Shown: positions 36,309 to 45,530, counted from the first letter of the stretch. The stretch is DNA of 64,000 nucleotides from Pedobacter sp. B4-66 (GCF_018492665.1 NZ_JAFVME010000005.1:248001-312000), one strand, 5' to 3'. Numbers and translations: made by a program. The notes: generated by a model not told the origin, from the sequence alone.

Positions 36309-36338
36309 GTTCTCTCAAACGCTCAGGATGACGAGAAC
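36309..36338 (-). repeat. Partial REP-like element in the rimM leader
   Basis: The minus strand contains GTCATCCTGAGCG (36320-36332), the opening of a widespread Bacteroidota intergenic repeat, flanked by the inverted pair GTTCTC (36309-36314) and GAGAAC (36333-36338). Only this single, shortened copy is seen here. Confidence 0.4.
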
Positions 36339-36369
36339 AGACTTCCACCTCAAAAGTCCAAATAAAAAA

Positions 36370-36406
36370 AATAGCGAAGAAATCATTTAAAAGATTCTTC
36401 GCTATT
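36370..36406 (-). terminator. Terminator or attenuator between rpsP and rimM
   Basis: Perfect 12-base stem, AATAGCGAAGAA at 36370-36381 and TTCTTCGCTATT at 36395-36406, followed on the minus strand by a U-run, 20 bases after the rpsP stop. Confidence 0.8.
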
Positions 36407-36425
36407 ATTCAGAATAACAAAAATA

Positions 36426-36995
36426 CTATGCTTCTTCTTTGTTTTCTTCTGTACCTTCTGCAGCAGGAGCTTCTTCAGTTGCAGCTTCAGCTACTGGAGC
36501 CTCTTCAACAACTTCTTCTTCTACAACTTCTTCTACCGGTGCATTTTTAATTGCAAGGGCAGCAGCACGGTCAGCATTTTTCTTAGCTTCAGCAGCTAAA
36601 GCCGCTTTTCTAACTTCATCTTTCGATTTAGTTAAGCCATCTTTTTTACCTTCAATTCTACCGTCTTTAGCGCTTAACCACTCAGCAAATTTAACTTCTG
36701 CTTGTTCTGCTGTTAACGCACCTTTTTTAACACCACCTTCTAAGTGTTTTTTGTATAAAACACCTTTGTAAGAAAGGATAGCACGACAAGTATCCGTAGG
36801 CTCAGCACCTTTGTTTACCCAGTCTAAAGTTTTGTCAAAGTTAATCTCGATAGTAGCTGGATTGGTGTTTGGGTTGTATGAACCTAAACGCTCAATGAAT
36901 TTACCATCTCTTGGTGAACGGGAATCCGCTACCACAACGTGGAAAAAAGGTTTACCTTTTTTACCGAATCTTTGCAATCTGATTTTAGTTGCCAT
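36426..36995 (-). CDS. rpsP: 30S ribosomal protein S16 with long acidic C-terminal extension
   Basis: 189 residues. The first 80 or so are a normal S16 (ATKIRLQRFGKKGKPFFHVV, SRSPRDGKFIERLGSYNP). Beyond the core a helical lysine/alanine-rich part leads to a tail of alternating Glu, Val, Ala and Pro ending EENKEEA. Such extensions occur in other Bacteroidota S16 proteins; their role is unknown to me. The upstream promoter is at 37053-37060. Confidence 0.95.
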   Translation of the reverse strand: MATKIRLQRFGKKGKPFFHVVVADSRSPRDGKFIERLGSYNPNTNPATIEINFDKTLDWVNKGAEPTDTCRAILSYKGVLYKKHLEGGVKKGALTAEQAEVKFAEWLSAKDGRIEGKKDGLTKSKDEVRKAALAAEAKKNADRAAALAIKNAPVEEVVEEEVVEEAPVAEAATEEAPAAEGTEENKEEA

Positions 36996-37052
36996 TTCTC
37001 TTTAAGTTTATGTATTCAACATAGTTCCCGGAGCTTCATGCTTGCGGGGCTG

Positions 37053-37060
37053 CAAAAGTA
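37053..37060 (-). promoter_or_regulatory. TAnnTTTG -7 element of rpsP
   Basis: The minus strand reads TACTTTTG, 57 bases before the rpsP ATG, leaving a leader long enough for regulation of ribosomal protein synthesis. Confidence 0.5.
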
Positions 37061-37155
37061 AGTAAAATACTAATGATTAACAAGATGCAATAATTTTAAA
37101 TTCATTTAACATAACTATCTCCCCAATTAAAGATATTTGGGACAAACGACATACA

Positions 37156-37674
37156 ATGAGAATAGCCATAGACATGGACGAGGTTTTAGCCGATCCAATA
37201 CACAAATTTATACACCTTTATAACCGCGACCACGGAATCCCACTTGATTTAGTTATCGAGCCAGGAAATGAAATTTACCACCACATGCCCGAACACATCA
37301 ACCAAAAATGGTTCGACTATATTAATGAAAAAGGTTTTTTCAGAGACCTCCCACTAATAGAAGGCAGTGTAGAAGCCGTAAAGAAACTCCAAGAGCATCA
37401 TGATGTTTACATTGTTTCTGCAGCAACTGAATTCAGAAACTCTCTCGAAGACAAACTTGACTGGCTTTCAGACCATTTCCCCTTTATTACCTGGAGGAAT
37501 ATCATGTTCTGCGGAGATAAAATTGTTGATGTAGATGTAATGATTGACGATAGAGCTAAAAACTTTATTGGCTTTAAAGGCAGAAAACTATTATTCTCCT
37601 CTCCACACAATTTATTGTTAACAGACTATGAGCGTGTAGATACATGGCAACAGGTACTGGAAAAATTATTGTAA
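37156..37674 (+). CDS. NT5C-type 5'(3')-deoxyribonucleotidase
   Basis: 172-residue HAD-superfamily phosphatase. Motif I is DMDEVLAD with the nucleophile and acid/base aspartates; the motif II and III areas are IVSAATEFRNS and DVDVMIDDRAKN. It likely dephosphorylates (deoxy)nucleoside monophosphates and limits nucleotide pools. The start fits motif I at residues 6-13. It is followed by the YbjQ gene on the same strand after 43 bases. Confidence 0.88.
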   Translation: MRIAIDMDEVLADPIHKFIHLYNRDHGIPLDLVIEPGNEIYHHMPEHINQKWFDYINEKGFFRDLPLIEGSVEAVKKLQEHHDVYIVSAATEFRNSLEDKLDWLSDHFPFITWRNIMFCGDKIVDVDVMIDDRAKNFIGFKGRKLLFSSPHNLLLTDYERVDTWQQVLEKLL

Positions 37675-37717
37675 CAAATTCATAAAGTCATCATCAAACC
37701 TAAAAAACAATTAAAAA

Positions 37718-38038
37718 ATGCTAATTACAACAACCAATTCAGTAGAAGGCAAAAAAGTAGTTAAATACATAGGCCTTGTAAGTGGCGAAACCATTATCGG
37801 TGCCAATATTTTTAAAGATCTATTTGCCGGAATACGAGACATCGTTGGAGGCAGATCAGGATCGTATGAACAAGTATTAAGAGAAGGCAAAAATACTGCA
37901 ATCAATGAGATGCAGCAATATGCAGCCGCAATGGGCGCAAATGCAATTATTGGAGTAGATTTAGATTATGAAACAGTGGGTAGTGGGGGCAGCATGCTAA
38001 TGGTAGCTGCAACAGGAACCGCAGTAATAATAGAATAA
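37718..38038 (+). CDS. YbjQ / heavy-metal-binding-domain family protein
   Basis: 106 residues, a compact domain of the UPF0145 (YbjQ) family: begins MLITTTNSVEGKKVVKYIG, has the glycine-rich DIVGGRSGSYEQVL and ends in an alternating ANAIIGVDLDYETVG strand. Forms a pentamer in known structures; cellular role unknown, despite the metal-binding name. Its stop is within a strong bidirectional terminator shared with pfkA. Confidence 0.9.
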   Translation: MLITTTNSVEGKKVVKYIGLVSGETIIGANIFKDLFAGIRDIVGGRSGSYEQVLREGKNTAINEMQQYAAAMGANAIIGVDLDYETVGSGGSMLMVAATGTAVIIE

Positions 38039-38077
38039 CAAAGCAAAGGCCCTAAAAATTTAGGGCCTTTGCTTTGT
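38038..38077. terminator. Bidirectional terminator between ybjQ-like gene and pfkA
   Basis: Perfect 19-base inverted repeat (38038-38056 with 38059-38077; core AAAGGCCCTAAA) between converging genes. Flanking T on the right and A on the left are short, but the stem is very stable. Confidence 0.8.
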
Positions 38078-39060
38078 TATAATGATAATATCTCTACCAG
38101 TTTTAACCAGGCAGGACTAATCTCTTTTGCATCAATGTGCTTTATGGCGTGATTAAATGGAGTAAAAACAATTTCCTTATTCTTTTGTCCAACCATTACA
38201 CCTGTCTGGCCCGCTATGAGCCCCTCTACAGCAACCACACCTAAACGGCTAGCCAAAACCCTATCCATACAACTTGGTTTACCACCACGCTGAATATGGC
38301 CTAATACAGAAACTCTGATATCATAAGTAGGGAATTTCTTTTTCAATGCCTCGCCAACATTAAAACCACCACCAATTTCATCACCCTCAGCAACAATAAT
38401 TATTTTCGAAGCTTTATCCTTACGGCCAGTTTCAAGTCTGGTAATCAAACCATCAATACCCATATTTGCCTCAGGAATCATAATCGCCTCAGCGCCTACA
38501 CCGATACCACTTCTTAAAGCAATAAGGCCAGAATCACGGCCCATAACTTCAACAATAAATAAACGGTCATGTGACTCTGCTGTATCTCTAATTTTATCTA
38601 CAGCATTAATAACCGTATTAATTGCAGTATCATAACCAATTGTAAAATCGGTTCCTTCAAGATCATTGTCAATAGTTCCAGGCAAACCAATAACAGGGAA
38701 ATCAAATTCGTGAGTAAACAAATCTGCTCCTGTAAAAGTACCATCACCACCAATAACAATTAATGCATCAATGTTATTTTTCTTTAATTGGTCGTAAGCC
38801 TGCTCTCTTCCTTCCTTGGTTCTGAATGAATCACTCCTTGCCGTCTTTAAAATAGTTCCGCCACGTTGAATGATATTTGCTACCGACTTACGGTCCATCT
38901 CAATAAAGTCACCATTCACCAGTCCTTCGTAGCCTCTTAAAATACCAGTAACCTGTAAATCGTAGTAAACTGCTGCCCTTACTACTGCTCTTATTGCAGC
39001 GTTCATTCCGGGAGCATCGCCTCCAGATGTTAATACACCTATGTTTTTAATCTTATTCAT
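38077..39060 (-). CDS. pfkA: ATP-dependent 6-phosphofructokinase
   Basis: 327 residues. Phosphorylates fructose 6-phosphate in glycolysis. Motifs: GGDAPGMNAAIRA at the N-terminus, IGGDGTFTGA (the GGDGT form goes with ATP rather than pyrophosphate use), and PGTIDNDLEGTDFTIGYDTA with the catalytic aspartate. Also HIQRGGKPSCMDR near residue 250. The start overlaps the stop of the preceding DsbD gene by eight bases (ATGAATAA), an unexpected pairing of glycolysis with disulfide reduction. Confidence 0.97.
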   Translation of the reverse strand: MNKIKNIGVLTSGGDAPGMNAAIRAVVRAAVYYDLQVTGILRGYEGLVNGDFIEMDRKSVANIIQRGGTILKTARSDSFRTKEGREQAYDQLKKNNIDALIVIGGDGTFTGADLFTHEFDFPVIGLPGTIDNDLEGTDFTIGYDTAINTVINAVDKIRDTAESHDRLFIVEVMGRDSGLIALRSGIGVGAEAIMIPEANMGIDGLITRLETGRKDKASKIIIVAEGDEIGGGFNVGEALKKKFPTYDIRVSVLGHIQRGGKPSCMDRVLASRLGVVAVEGLIAGQTGVMVGQKNKEIVFTPFNHAIKHIDAKEISPAWLKLVEILSL

Positions 39061-40771
39061 TTGGTTTTTCAGCTTGTTTGAATTTATCTAAACCACTTTG
39101 TAAATATGCAGCATATTCTTTTGCATCAAAAATTGCTCCCTGTGGTTTAACCAGGGGATTTAAATCATATCCCGCCAATACATAGAAAGGCTGAGAGTTA
39201 GATCCATATTTTGTAGCCTGGAAATCACCGTTCCATTTACCCAGATCATCTGTAGTTGTTCTCAGAATTTCTGAATAGTGAACTTTTTCCTTAGGCATTT
39301 TAATTTTGCGTTCATCTACATAAAGCTGTATCAACACGTATTCATTAATTATACGTTTTACCTCAGCGTTTATCCATACATTATCTTCCATTTTACGGCA
39401 GTTAACACACGACCAACCCGTAAAATCGATCATTACCGGTTTATTTACCTTCTTAGCATACGCCAATCCCTCTTCTAAATCGAAAAATGGATTAAAACCT
39501 ATTGGCTTTTTAAATACATTATCATATTTCACTTTAGAAGGAAACTCATTATCCACCTTTGTTTCCGACGATCCATTGCCACTAAGAATAAAATCCTGAG
39601 TATTCATTGGTGGTGCCAAACCACTTAAAACACTTACCGGCGCACCCCATAAACCAGGCACCATATAAACGGCAAATGAAAATGAAAATATAGCAAGAAA
39701 CAACCTTGGTACCGAAACGTATGGCAAATCACTGTCATGCGAAAACTTAAGCTTTCCTAATAAATAAAGCCCCATTAAAAAGAAGATCACGATCCACAAT
39801 ACAAGGAACACCTCGCGATCGAACCATTCCCAATGCCAAACTAAATCTGCAGCAGAAAGAAACTTCAATGCTAAAGCAAGCTCAAGAAAACCAAGACAAA
39901 CTTTCACACTATTTAACCATCCGCCTGATTTAGGCATGCTGCTTAAAAAGCCAGGGAATATTGCCGACAATGTAAATGGAAGTGCTAAAGCTAACGAAAA
40001 GCCAAACATCCCAACTGCCGGAGCAAGTAGCTCCCCTTTTGAACTCGCATCTACAAGTAATGTTCCTATAATAGGCCCTGTACATGAAAATGAAACTAAA
40101 GCCAGAGAAGCGGCCATAAAAAATATGCCCCCTAAACCCTTGCTGTTATCAGCCTTATTGTCAATTTTATTAACAAAAGAACTTGGTAATGTGATCTCGA
40201 AAGCTCCAAAAAAGGAGATTGCAAAAACCACTAGTAATATAAAGAAGAAGAAGTTAAACAACCCGCTGCTACTTAACGCATTTAAACCAGCAGAGCCAAA
40301 TATTACGGTAATTAGCAACCCAAAAGCAACATAAATAACAATGATTGAAAGCCCATAAATAAGCGCCTGACCAATTCCTTTGGTTTTACTACCCGCCCTT
40401 TTAGTAAAATAACTAATAGTAAGCGGTACCATCGGGAATATACATGGCATCAAAAAGGCTAAAAAACCTCCAACAAGACCGGCAATAAAAGTTTGCCAAA
40501 GTGTTTTTTTATGATCAGCCTCATCAGATGAAACTGCTGCAACAGGTTTATCCTGTACTTTTTGTACTGTAGCGCCCTGTTCTATGGTATCTTTTTTTAC
40601 AGTATCCTTTACAATGTTGTTTGCTGCACTATCCTGTGCAGATCCAACTTCAGTAAACACCAGATCATCTGTTCCGGTCGAATCCTGACTCTGAGTAGCG
40701 GCAAATCCATGCCCCGTAAATGTTATAACAAAAAGAAAGAACAAGCTCAGTGTTAAAAGTATTTTTTTCAT
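39053..40771 (-). CDS. DsbD-type thiol:disulfide interchange protein
   Basis: 572 residues from ATG 40771 (ATG 40777 also possible; upstream codons to 40810 unlikely). Signal peptide, then a short periplasmic part, eight hydrophobic segments in the CcdA/DsbD membrane domain (LMPCIFPMVPLTISYF and FSCTGPIIG with the two reactive cysteines), and a C-terminal thioredoxin domain with WSCVNCRKM. It carries electrons from cytoplasmic thioredoxin to the periplasm. The usual N-terminal DsbD alpha domain is missing here and is encoded by the separate gene at 40978-41427. Confidence 0.88.
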   Translation of the reverse strand: MKKILLTLSLFFLFVITFTGHGFAATQSQDSTGTDDLVFTEVGSAQDSAANNIVKDTVKKDTIEQGATVQKVQDKPVAAVSSDEADHKKTLWQTFIAGLVGGFLAFLMPCIFPMVPLTISYFTKRAGSKTKGIGQALIYGLSIIVIYVAFGLLITVIFGSAGLNALSSSGLFNFFFFILLVVFAISFFGAFEITLPSSFVNKIDNKADNSKGLGGIFFMAASLALVSFSCTGPIIGTLLVDASSKGELLAPAVGMFGFSLALALPFTLSAIFPGFLSSMPKSGGWLNSVKVCLGFLELALALKFLSAADLVWHWEWFDREVFLVLWIVIFFLMGLYLLGKLKFSHDSDLPYVSVPRLFLAIFSFSFAVYMVPGLWGAPVSVLSGLAPPMNTQDFILSGNGSSETKVDNEFPSKVKYDNVFKKPIGFNPFFDLEEGLAYAKKVNKPVMIDFTGWSCVNCRKMEDNVWINAEVKRIINEYVLIQLYVDERKIKMPKEKVHYSEILRTTTDDLGKWNGDFQATKYGSNSQPFYVLAGYDLNPLVKPQGAIFDAKEYAAYLQSGLDKFKQAEKPNE

Positions 40772-40929
40772 CCGCATTCCTATTTCCTGTTTTAAACACC
40801 ACAAAAACATTCGTTTTCATGATGAGGGCGTGAAATTACTTATAATTTTTTATTTAAAGGTTGTGTTGTAGCCCCTAAGCATTAATTTTACCATGAGCTA
40901 ATAATCTTTTAAAACGCCTTAAACAAAAA

Positions 40930-40959
40930 AAGGGCATTTTGAAAACTCAAAACGCCCTT
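40930..40959 (-). terminator. Intrinsic terminator after the DsbD alpha-domain gene
   Basis: Thirteen-base stem with one mismatch (AAGGGCATTTTGA and TCAAAACGCCCTT) and a four-base loop, 18 bases after the gene's stop; the minus strand then has TTTTTGTTT. Confidence 0.8.
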
Positions 40960-40977
40960 CCTTTTATCTCTATCCGA

Positions 40978-41427
40978 TTACTTTACCGGAATACTGAAAC
41001 TTACTTCCTCAGGAGGTAAACATTGCTTGTCGTTACAAACCATAAATTCTACTTTACCCTTAACAGTAGTAGCCCCTGTATTCAATTTAATTTTTTGCTG
41101 AAAAATTACTCCATTTCCGAAATAGCTAACATTCATTTTAAAATTCTCATCGTAATAATTTATTGGTTTTGGCTCTGTCGTTTTTCCAACCAGGGTAAAA
41201 TCCTTTGAAGGCGTAAAAGTAAATTCTGTTTTACTTGGTCCACCCGGCTTTACATGCTGAGAATAAATGTGCCACCCATCTTCAATATTCGCTTTAATAT
41301 AAAGTACGGCTTCTGTTTTGCTCACTTTCTTTGCAACATATGCCCAGGTAACAGGTCTCTCAATTTGAGCCACCGCTCCTAAAACTGTAAATAAGACTAA
41401 TGATAATACCAAACTTATTCTTTTCAT
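40978..41427 (-). CDS. DsbD N-terminal (alpha) domain protein, secreted
   Basis: 149 residues with signal peptide (KRISLVLSLVLFTVLGAVAQ). The remaining 125 residues form the immunoglobulin-like DsbD alpha domain: VTWAYVAKKVSKTEAVLYIKA, GWHIYSQHVKPGGP and the reactive pair in FMVCNDKQCLPPEEV. It would receive electrons from the membrane DsbD downstream and pass them to periplasmic partners. A terminator lies between the two genes, so they are probably transcribed separately. Confidence 0.87.
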   Translation of the reverse strand: MKRISLVLSLVLFTVLGAVAQIERPVTWAYVAKKVSKTEAVLYIKANIEDGWHIYSQHVKPGGPSKTEFTFTPSKDFTLVGKTTEPKPINYYDENFKMNVSYFGNGVIFQQKIKLNTGATTVKGKVEFMVCNDKQCLPPEEVSFSIPVK

Positions 41428-41450
41428 CTGTAATTGTTTTTTTATTTTTT

Positions 41451-42224
41451 CTAATCCTTTAAAAATTCGACCTCTTTAAAGTTATATATTCTTTCCTTAC
41501 CGGAGGTAAAAAGAATTAATTGTCCTGCCTCCGTAATTCCGGTTAATGTAGCTTCAAAAACCTCGCCATTCTGTCTGTATAAACCCAATTTGTTAAATTT
41601 GTACAGGTTTTCAAGGTAATATTTCATCAGGCTATTGTAATTTCCTGTTTTCAATTTGAGGTATTCACTTTCAATACAACCACAAACTTCTGCTAATAGC
41701 TCAATTAAATTAACATCGTGCTGTAAAATTTCATATAACGAAGTTGCTACATTAGTCTTTTCAACATCAAATTTTTGCTGATTAACGTTCAATCCTATGC
41801 CAACAATGCTTGATTTAAATGCTGTCCCGGAGATACTATTTTCTATTAAAACACCCCCAATTTTACGGCCTTTATAGTAAATATCATTAGGCCATTTCAC
41901 CTTCACTCCATCCCTCACAAAGTGCCCTAATGCCTTGTTAATCGCATTACTAACAGCAATATTTAGCATAAACTGCTTGTTTATAGGTAGAAATGCAGGC
42001 TTCAAAAATATACTGAAAGTAAGGTTTAGTCCAGGCTCACTATACCAGGCGTTTTCCTGTTGCCCTCTGCCCGCAAATTGGTTATCTGCCATAATAACAG
42101 TCCCTTCGGGTAATGGCTCGGAATTTGACACCATCATCTTTAAAAAGTTATTAGTAGAATCAACCGCTGATAATCTGATAAGATTTTGACCAACAAATAA
42201 TGTTGAAAAAGTGTTATTTTGCAA
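41451..42224 (-). CDS. birA: Biotin--[acetyl-CoA-carboxylase] ligase
   Basis: 257 residues, starting with TTG at 42224; the next ATG would cut into the catalytic domain, since the conserved GQNLIRLSAVDSTNNFLK lies near the start. Attaches biotin to the acetyl-CoA carboxylase carrier. Motifs: ADNQFAGRGQQENAW (the biotinyl-AMP loop), VKWPNDIYYKGRKIGGVLIE and GIGLNVNQ. No N-terminal DNA-binding domain, so it is not a repressor. Divergent from rsfS across 41 bases. Confidence 0.93.
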   Translation of the reverse strand: MQNNTFSTLFVGQNLIRLSAVDSTNNFLKMMVSNSEPLPEGTVIMADNQFAGRGQQENAWYSEPGLNLTFSIFLKPAFLPINKQFMLNIAVSNAINKALGHFVRDGVKVKWPNDIYYKGRKIGGVLIENSISGTAFKSSIVGIGLNVNQQKFDVEKTNVATSLYEILQHDVNLIELLAEVCGCIESEYLKLKTGNYNSLMKYYLENLYKFNKLGLYRQNGEVFEATLTGITEAGQLILFTSGKERIYNFKEVEFLKD

Positions 42225-42234
42225 GTGTTGATTG

Positions 42235-42242
42235 TATATTTG
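42235..42242 (+). promoter_or_regulatory. TAnnTTTG -7 element of rsfS
   Basis: TATATTTG, 23 bases before the rsfS ATG, inside the divergent birA-rsfS region. Confidence 0.45.
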
Positions 42243-42247
42243 TTTAT

Positions 42248-42255
42248 CAAAATTA
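42248..42255 (-). promoter_or_regulatory. TAnnTTTG -7 element of birA
   Basis: The minus strand reads TAATTTTG, 23 bases before the birA TTG start. It supports that start. Confidence 0.4.
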
Positions 42256-42265
42256 AAACATTTTA

Positions 42266-42640
42266 ATGGTAAAAAAGAAAATTGTAAACCTTTCTACATA
42301 CCTCTCAGAAATAGCCGTACATGGCATACAGGAAAAAAAAGGCAATGATATTGTCCGCCTGGACCTAAGAGATTTAAACAGTTCCGTTTCTGACTACTTT
42401 ATCATCTGCAGTGCAACTTCAGCCACTCAGGTTAAGGCTATTGCCGACAGTGTAGAAGAAGAAATCTATAAAAATACCCAAACTAATCCGTGGCGCAAAG
42501 AGGGACAAGAAGCTGCTGAATGGATAATCCTGGATTATTTTGATGTTGTAGTCCACATATTTAAAACTGAAAAGCGAGACTTTTACGGGATAGAAGACCT
42601 ATGGGGCGATGCCCAGGCAACCTCCTATAAAAGCGCATAA
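42266..42640 (+). CDS. rsfS: Ribosome silencing factor RsfS
   Basis: 124 residues. Binds ribosomal protein L14 and keeps 50S from joining 30S in slow growth. Family features: GNDIVRLDLRDLNSSVSDYFIICSA, ATQVKAIADSVEEE, the GQEAAEWIILDYFDVVVHIF core and a FYGIEDLW end. It leads a cluster with ftsH (30-base gap) and the LUD protein, a gene order I know from other Bacteroidota. Confidence 0.95.
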   Translation: MVKKKIVNLSTYLSEIAVHGIQEKKGNDIVRLDLRDLNSSVSDYFIICSATSATQVKAIADSVEEEIYKNTQTNPWRKEGQEAAEWIILDYFDVVVHIFKTEKRDFYGIEDLWGDAQATSYKSA

Positions 42641-42670
42641 TCATTTACTTCCACATTTTTTGATATAACG

Positions 42671-44761
42671 ATGAAAGAGAACCCGAATACAAAACCCAAA
42701 TTAATAAAGAGAATTCCAAATATTCCGAAGAAGCCTCAAAAAGGTTCCAAATTCAATATATTTTGGGTTTATGCAGCAATTATTTTAGGCCTGATATTAC
42801 TACAGTTCCTATTTAGCACCGATAACAGCAAGAAAATTACCTATCCACAGTTCGAAAAAGAAATGTTGTTGACTGGTGATGTACAAAAACTGATCGCCTA
42901 CAAACACGAAGACCTTGTAAAGGTTGAAGTATATATTAAAAAGGACAAAATAGATCAGCCGAAGTATAAAGAATACCAAAGTAAAAGTAATTTCGGTCCA
43001 AATAATGGCCCTTTGGCTTATTTTACTGCCGGATCAATGGATGCGCTTGATACACAATTAAAAGATTCGCAGAAAAACCTTCCTCCAGATCAGCAGATTT
43101 TAGCAGAAAAAGAAACCAGACAAAGCTCATTTAACTCATGGTTCTTCACTGTAATTATCCCTGTCCTATTATTCATAGGCTTCTGGATCTTCATTATGCG
43201 CCGCATGGGCGGTGGAGCTGGTGGTGGTGGCGGTCAGATTTTCAATATCGGAAAATCTAAAGCAACCCTTTTCGATAAAGAAAGCCAGGTAAATGTAACG
43301 TTTAATGATGTTGCAGGCCTTGAAGAAGCAAAACAAGAGGTAATGGAAATTGTAGATTTCCTTAAAAACCCGAAAAAATACACCAACCTGGGTGGTAAAA
43401 TACCTAAAGGGGCACTACTAGTTGGCTCACCAGGTACTGGTAAAACATTATTGGCTAAAGCTGTTGCCGGCGAAGCACAAGTTCCATTCTTCTCACTTTC
43501 AGGTTCTGATTTCGTTGAAATGTTTGTGGGTGTTGGAGCATCACGTGTTCGTGATTTGTTTAAACAAGCTAAAGACAAAGCACCTTGTATCATCTTTATT
43601 GATGAGGTAGATGCCATTGGCCGTGCCCGTGGTAAAAACAGTATGATGGGTGGTAATGATGAGCGCGAAAACACCTTAAATCAATTATTGGTTGAAATGG
43701 ATGGTTTCGGTACTGATTCGGGAATTATTATTCTTGCAGCTACCAACAGACCGGATGTGTTAGACGCGGCATTGTTAAGACCAGGAAGGTTTGACAGACA
43801 AATCTCAATCGATAAACCAGATTTAGTTGGTCGTGAGCAGATTTTCAAAGTTCACCTTACCCCTATTAAAACATCTCAGGAAGTTGATGCTAAAAAACTT
43901 TCTGCTCAAACTCCGGGCTTTGCAGGAGCTGAAATTGCCAACGTTTGTAATGAGGCTGCCCTTATCGCTGCCCGTCGCAATAAAGAAAGCGTTGACATGC
44001 AAGACTTCCAGGATGCAATTGACCGTGTTATTGGTGGTTTAGAGAAGAAAAACAAAATCATCTCTCCAGAAGAAAAAAGAATAGTTGCTTATCACGAAGC
44101 TGGTCACGCAATTGCAGGTTGGTACCTGGAGCATGCAGATCCACTTGTAAAAGTATCTATTGTTCCTCGTGGTGTTGCCGCTTTAGGATATGCACAATAC
44201 TTACCTAAAGAGCAGTTTTTATACACTACTGAGCAATTAACTGACGGCATGTGTATGACAATGGGTGGTAGAGTAGCTGAAGACATTGTATTCGGTAAAA
44301 TCTCTACAGGAGCACAAAATGACCTTGAGAGAATTACCAAGCTATCTTACGCAATGGTTACTATCTACGGCATGAACAGCACCATCGGTAATGTTTCATT
44401 CCACGACCCTCAAAATGAGTACAACTTCAATAAACCATACTCAGAGAAAACATCTGAAATGATTGATAACGAAGTTCGTATACTAATTTCAGAGGTTTAC
44501 GAAAGAACAAAACAATTGCTTATAGATAAAAGAGATGGCTTAGAAAAGCTTGCTCAGAAACTAATAGAAAAAGAGATTCTTTTCCAGGCAGATTTAGAAG
44601 AAATCTTAGGAAAACGTCCTTTTGACAACCGTACTACTTACGACGAGTTTGTAAACGGTACAGGCGATCAAAAGCCTGCTGCAGAAGGCCTTTTACATGA
44701 AGGTGTTGGTGAAACAACTGATCCATCAGCTTCTATCACGCCAGCTAATACAGAGTCTTAA
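42671..44761 (+). CDS. ftsH: ATP-dependent zinc metalloprotease FtsH
   Basis: 696 residues. Membrane-anchored protease that removes damaged or surplus membrane and regulatory proteins. Layout: two membrane segments (about 29-46 and 152-172) flanking a periplasmic domain; AAA ATPase with [12 protein letters not shown] near 252 and [11 protein letters not shown]; the zinc site [10 protein letters not shown] near 474; and a C-terminal low-complexity tail. A glycine-rich linker ([16 protein letters not shown]) connects membrane and ATPase parts. Confidence 0.97.
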   Translation: MKENPNTKPKLIKRIPNIPKKPQKGSKFNIFWVYAAIILGLILLQFLFSTDNSKKITYPQFEKEMLLTGDVQKLIAYKHEDLVKVEVYIKKDKIDQPKYKEYQSKSNFGPNNGPLAYFTAGSMDALDTQLKDSQKNLPPDQQILAEKETRQSSFNSWFFTVIIPVLLFIGFWIFIMRRMGGGAGGGGGQIFNIGKSKATLFDKESQVNVTFNDVAGLEEAKQEVMEIVDFLKNPKKYTNLGGKIPKGALLVGSPGTGKTLLAKAVAGEAQVPFFSLSGSDFVEMFVGVGASRVRDLFKQAKDKAPCIIFIDEVDAIGRARGKNSMMGGNDERENTLNQLLVEMDGFGTDSGIIILAATNRPDVLDAALLRPGRFDRQISIDKPDLVGREQIFKVHLTPIKTSQEVDAKKLSAQTPGFAGAEIANVCNEAALIAARRNKESVDMQDFQDAIDRVIGGLEKKNKIISPEEKRIVAYHEAGHAIAGWYLEHADPLVKVSIVPRGVAALGYAQYLPKEQFLYTTEQLTDGMCMTMGGRVAEDIVFGKISTGAQNDLERITKLSYAMVTIYGMNSTIGNVSFHDPQNEYNFNKPYSEKTSEMIDNEVRILISEVYERTKQLLIDKRDGLEKLAQKLIEKEILFQADLEEILGKRPFDNRTTYDEFVNGTGDQKPAAEGLLHEGVGETTDPSASITPANTES

Positions 44762-44772
44762 TTACAATATTT

Positions 44773-45465
44773 ATGGGGCAGCCATTTCGCAATAACGAAA
44801 TGGCTGCAAATCCCTTTTTTATGCAAGAAAATATTTCCTCCAAAGAGTTAATGCTGAAAAAGATAAGGAAGGCGCTTCTTGAAAAAAGAGACAACCCTTA
44901 TCCAAACCTAGAAGATACCCCACTATACACTGAAAATACAGAGTACCCCGAGGTATTATTTGCAGAACAACTTACTGCCGTTTCAGGAAACTTCATTTAC
45001 TGTGAAAACGGAATAGAGTTTATTGAAAACATCCTTCAGCTTGCAGACCGTTTTAACTGGCGTAAAATTTACTGCTGGGAGCCCGAATTGCAAGAACTAT
45101 TATCAGAATACGAATTCCCCTTTTATAAAACAGACAAAGATTTTGACCTTGCAGAGGTCGGAATTACACTCTGCGAAGCACTAATAGCGCGTAATGGATC
45201 AGTTATGGTTTCCAACCAAAATGCAGCCGGCCGCAGGTTAAGTATCTTCCCTCATCACCACATTGTTATTGCCAGAACCGGACAACTTGTAATGGATCTT
45301 AAAGACGCATTTAAGCTTATTAAAGATAAGTATGGCAATCAAATTCCATCAATGATCAGCACCATTACAGGACCAAGCAGAACAGCAGATATTGAAAAAA
45401 CTTTGGTTCTCGGAGCTCATGGACCAAAAGAATTATTTGTATTTTTAATTGAAGATTTCGCTTAA
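44773..45465 (+). CDS. LUD domain protein (LutC/YkgG-like)
   Basis: 230 residues from ATG 44773, or 214 from ATG 44821, which I prefer because the family begins near QENISSKELMLKKIRKALLEK. The LUD domain holds AEVGITLCEALIARNGSVMVS, a SIFPHHHIVIARTGQLVMDL histidine run and STITGPSRTADIEKTLVLGAHGP. LutC takes part in lactate oxidation in Bacillus with LutA/LutB, none of which is here; in Bacteroidota this single gene follows ftsH and its role is unclear. Confidence 0.88.
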   Translation: MGQPFRNNEMAANPFFMQENISSKELMLKKIRKALLEKRDNPYPNLEDTPLYTENTEYPEVLFAEQLTAVSGNFIYCENGIEFIENILQLADRFNWRKIYCWEPELQELLSEYEFPFYKTDKDFDLAEVGITLCEALIARNGSVMVSNQNAAGRRLSIFPHHHIVIARTGQLVMDLKDAFKLIKDKYGNQIPSMISTITGPSRTADIEKTLVLGAHGPKELFVFLIEDFA

Positions 45466-45530
45466 AATTTTTATTTCTAATATAATAGTTCTATTTTTAT
45501 ACTGTATACCAAAACAGTCTGCGGTTCATA

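Noticed and set aside
36292..36348. Longer RimM starting upstream
   Set aside because: The added residues derive from a repeat-like leader with an inverted pair and are not part of the family.
36439..36771. Plus-strand 110-codon Ser/Ala-rich frame across rpsP
   Set aside because: It is the antisense of the repetitive acidic tail of S16, which produces long open frames by composition alone.
43234..43674. Minus-strand 146-codon frame inside ftsH
   Set aside because: FtsH is complete with all its motifs on the other strand; this is a shadow frame.
44773..45465. LUD protein as part of a lactate utilisation operon
   Set aside because: LutA and LutB are absent nearby; the gene follows ftsH as in other members of the phylum.
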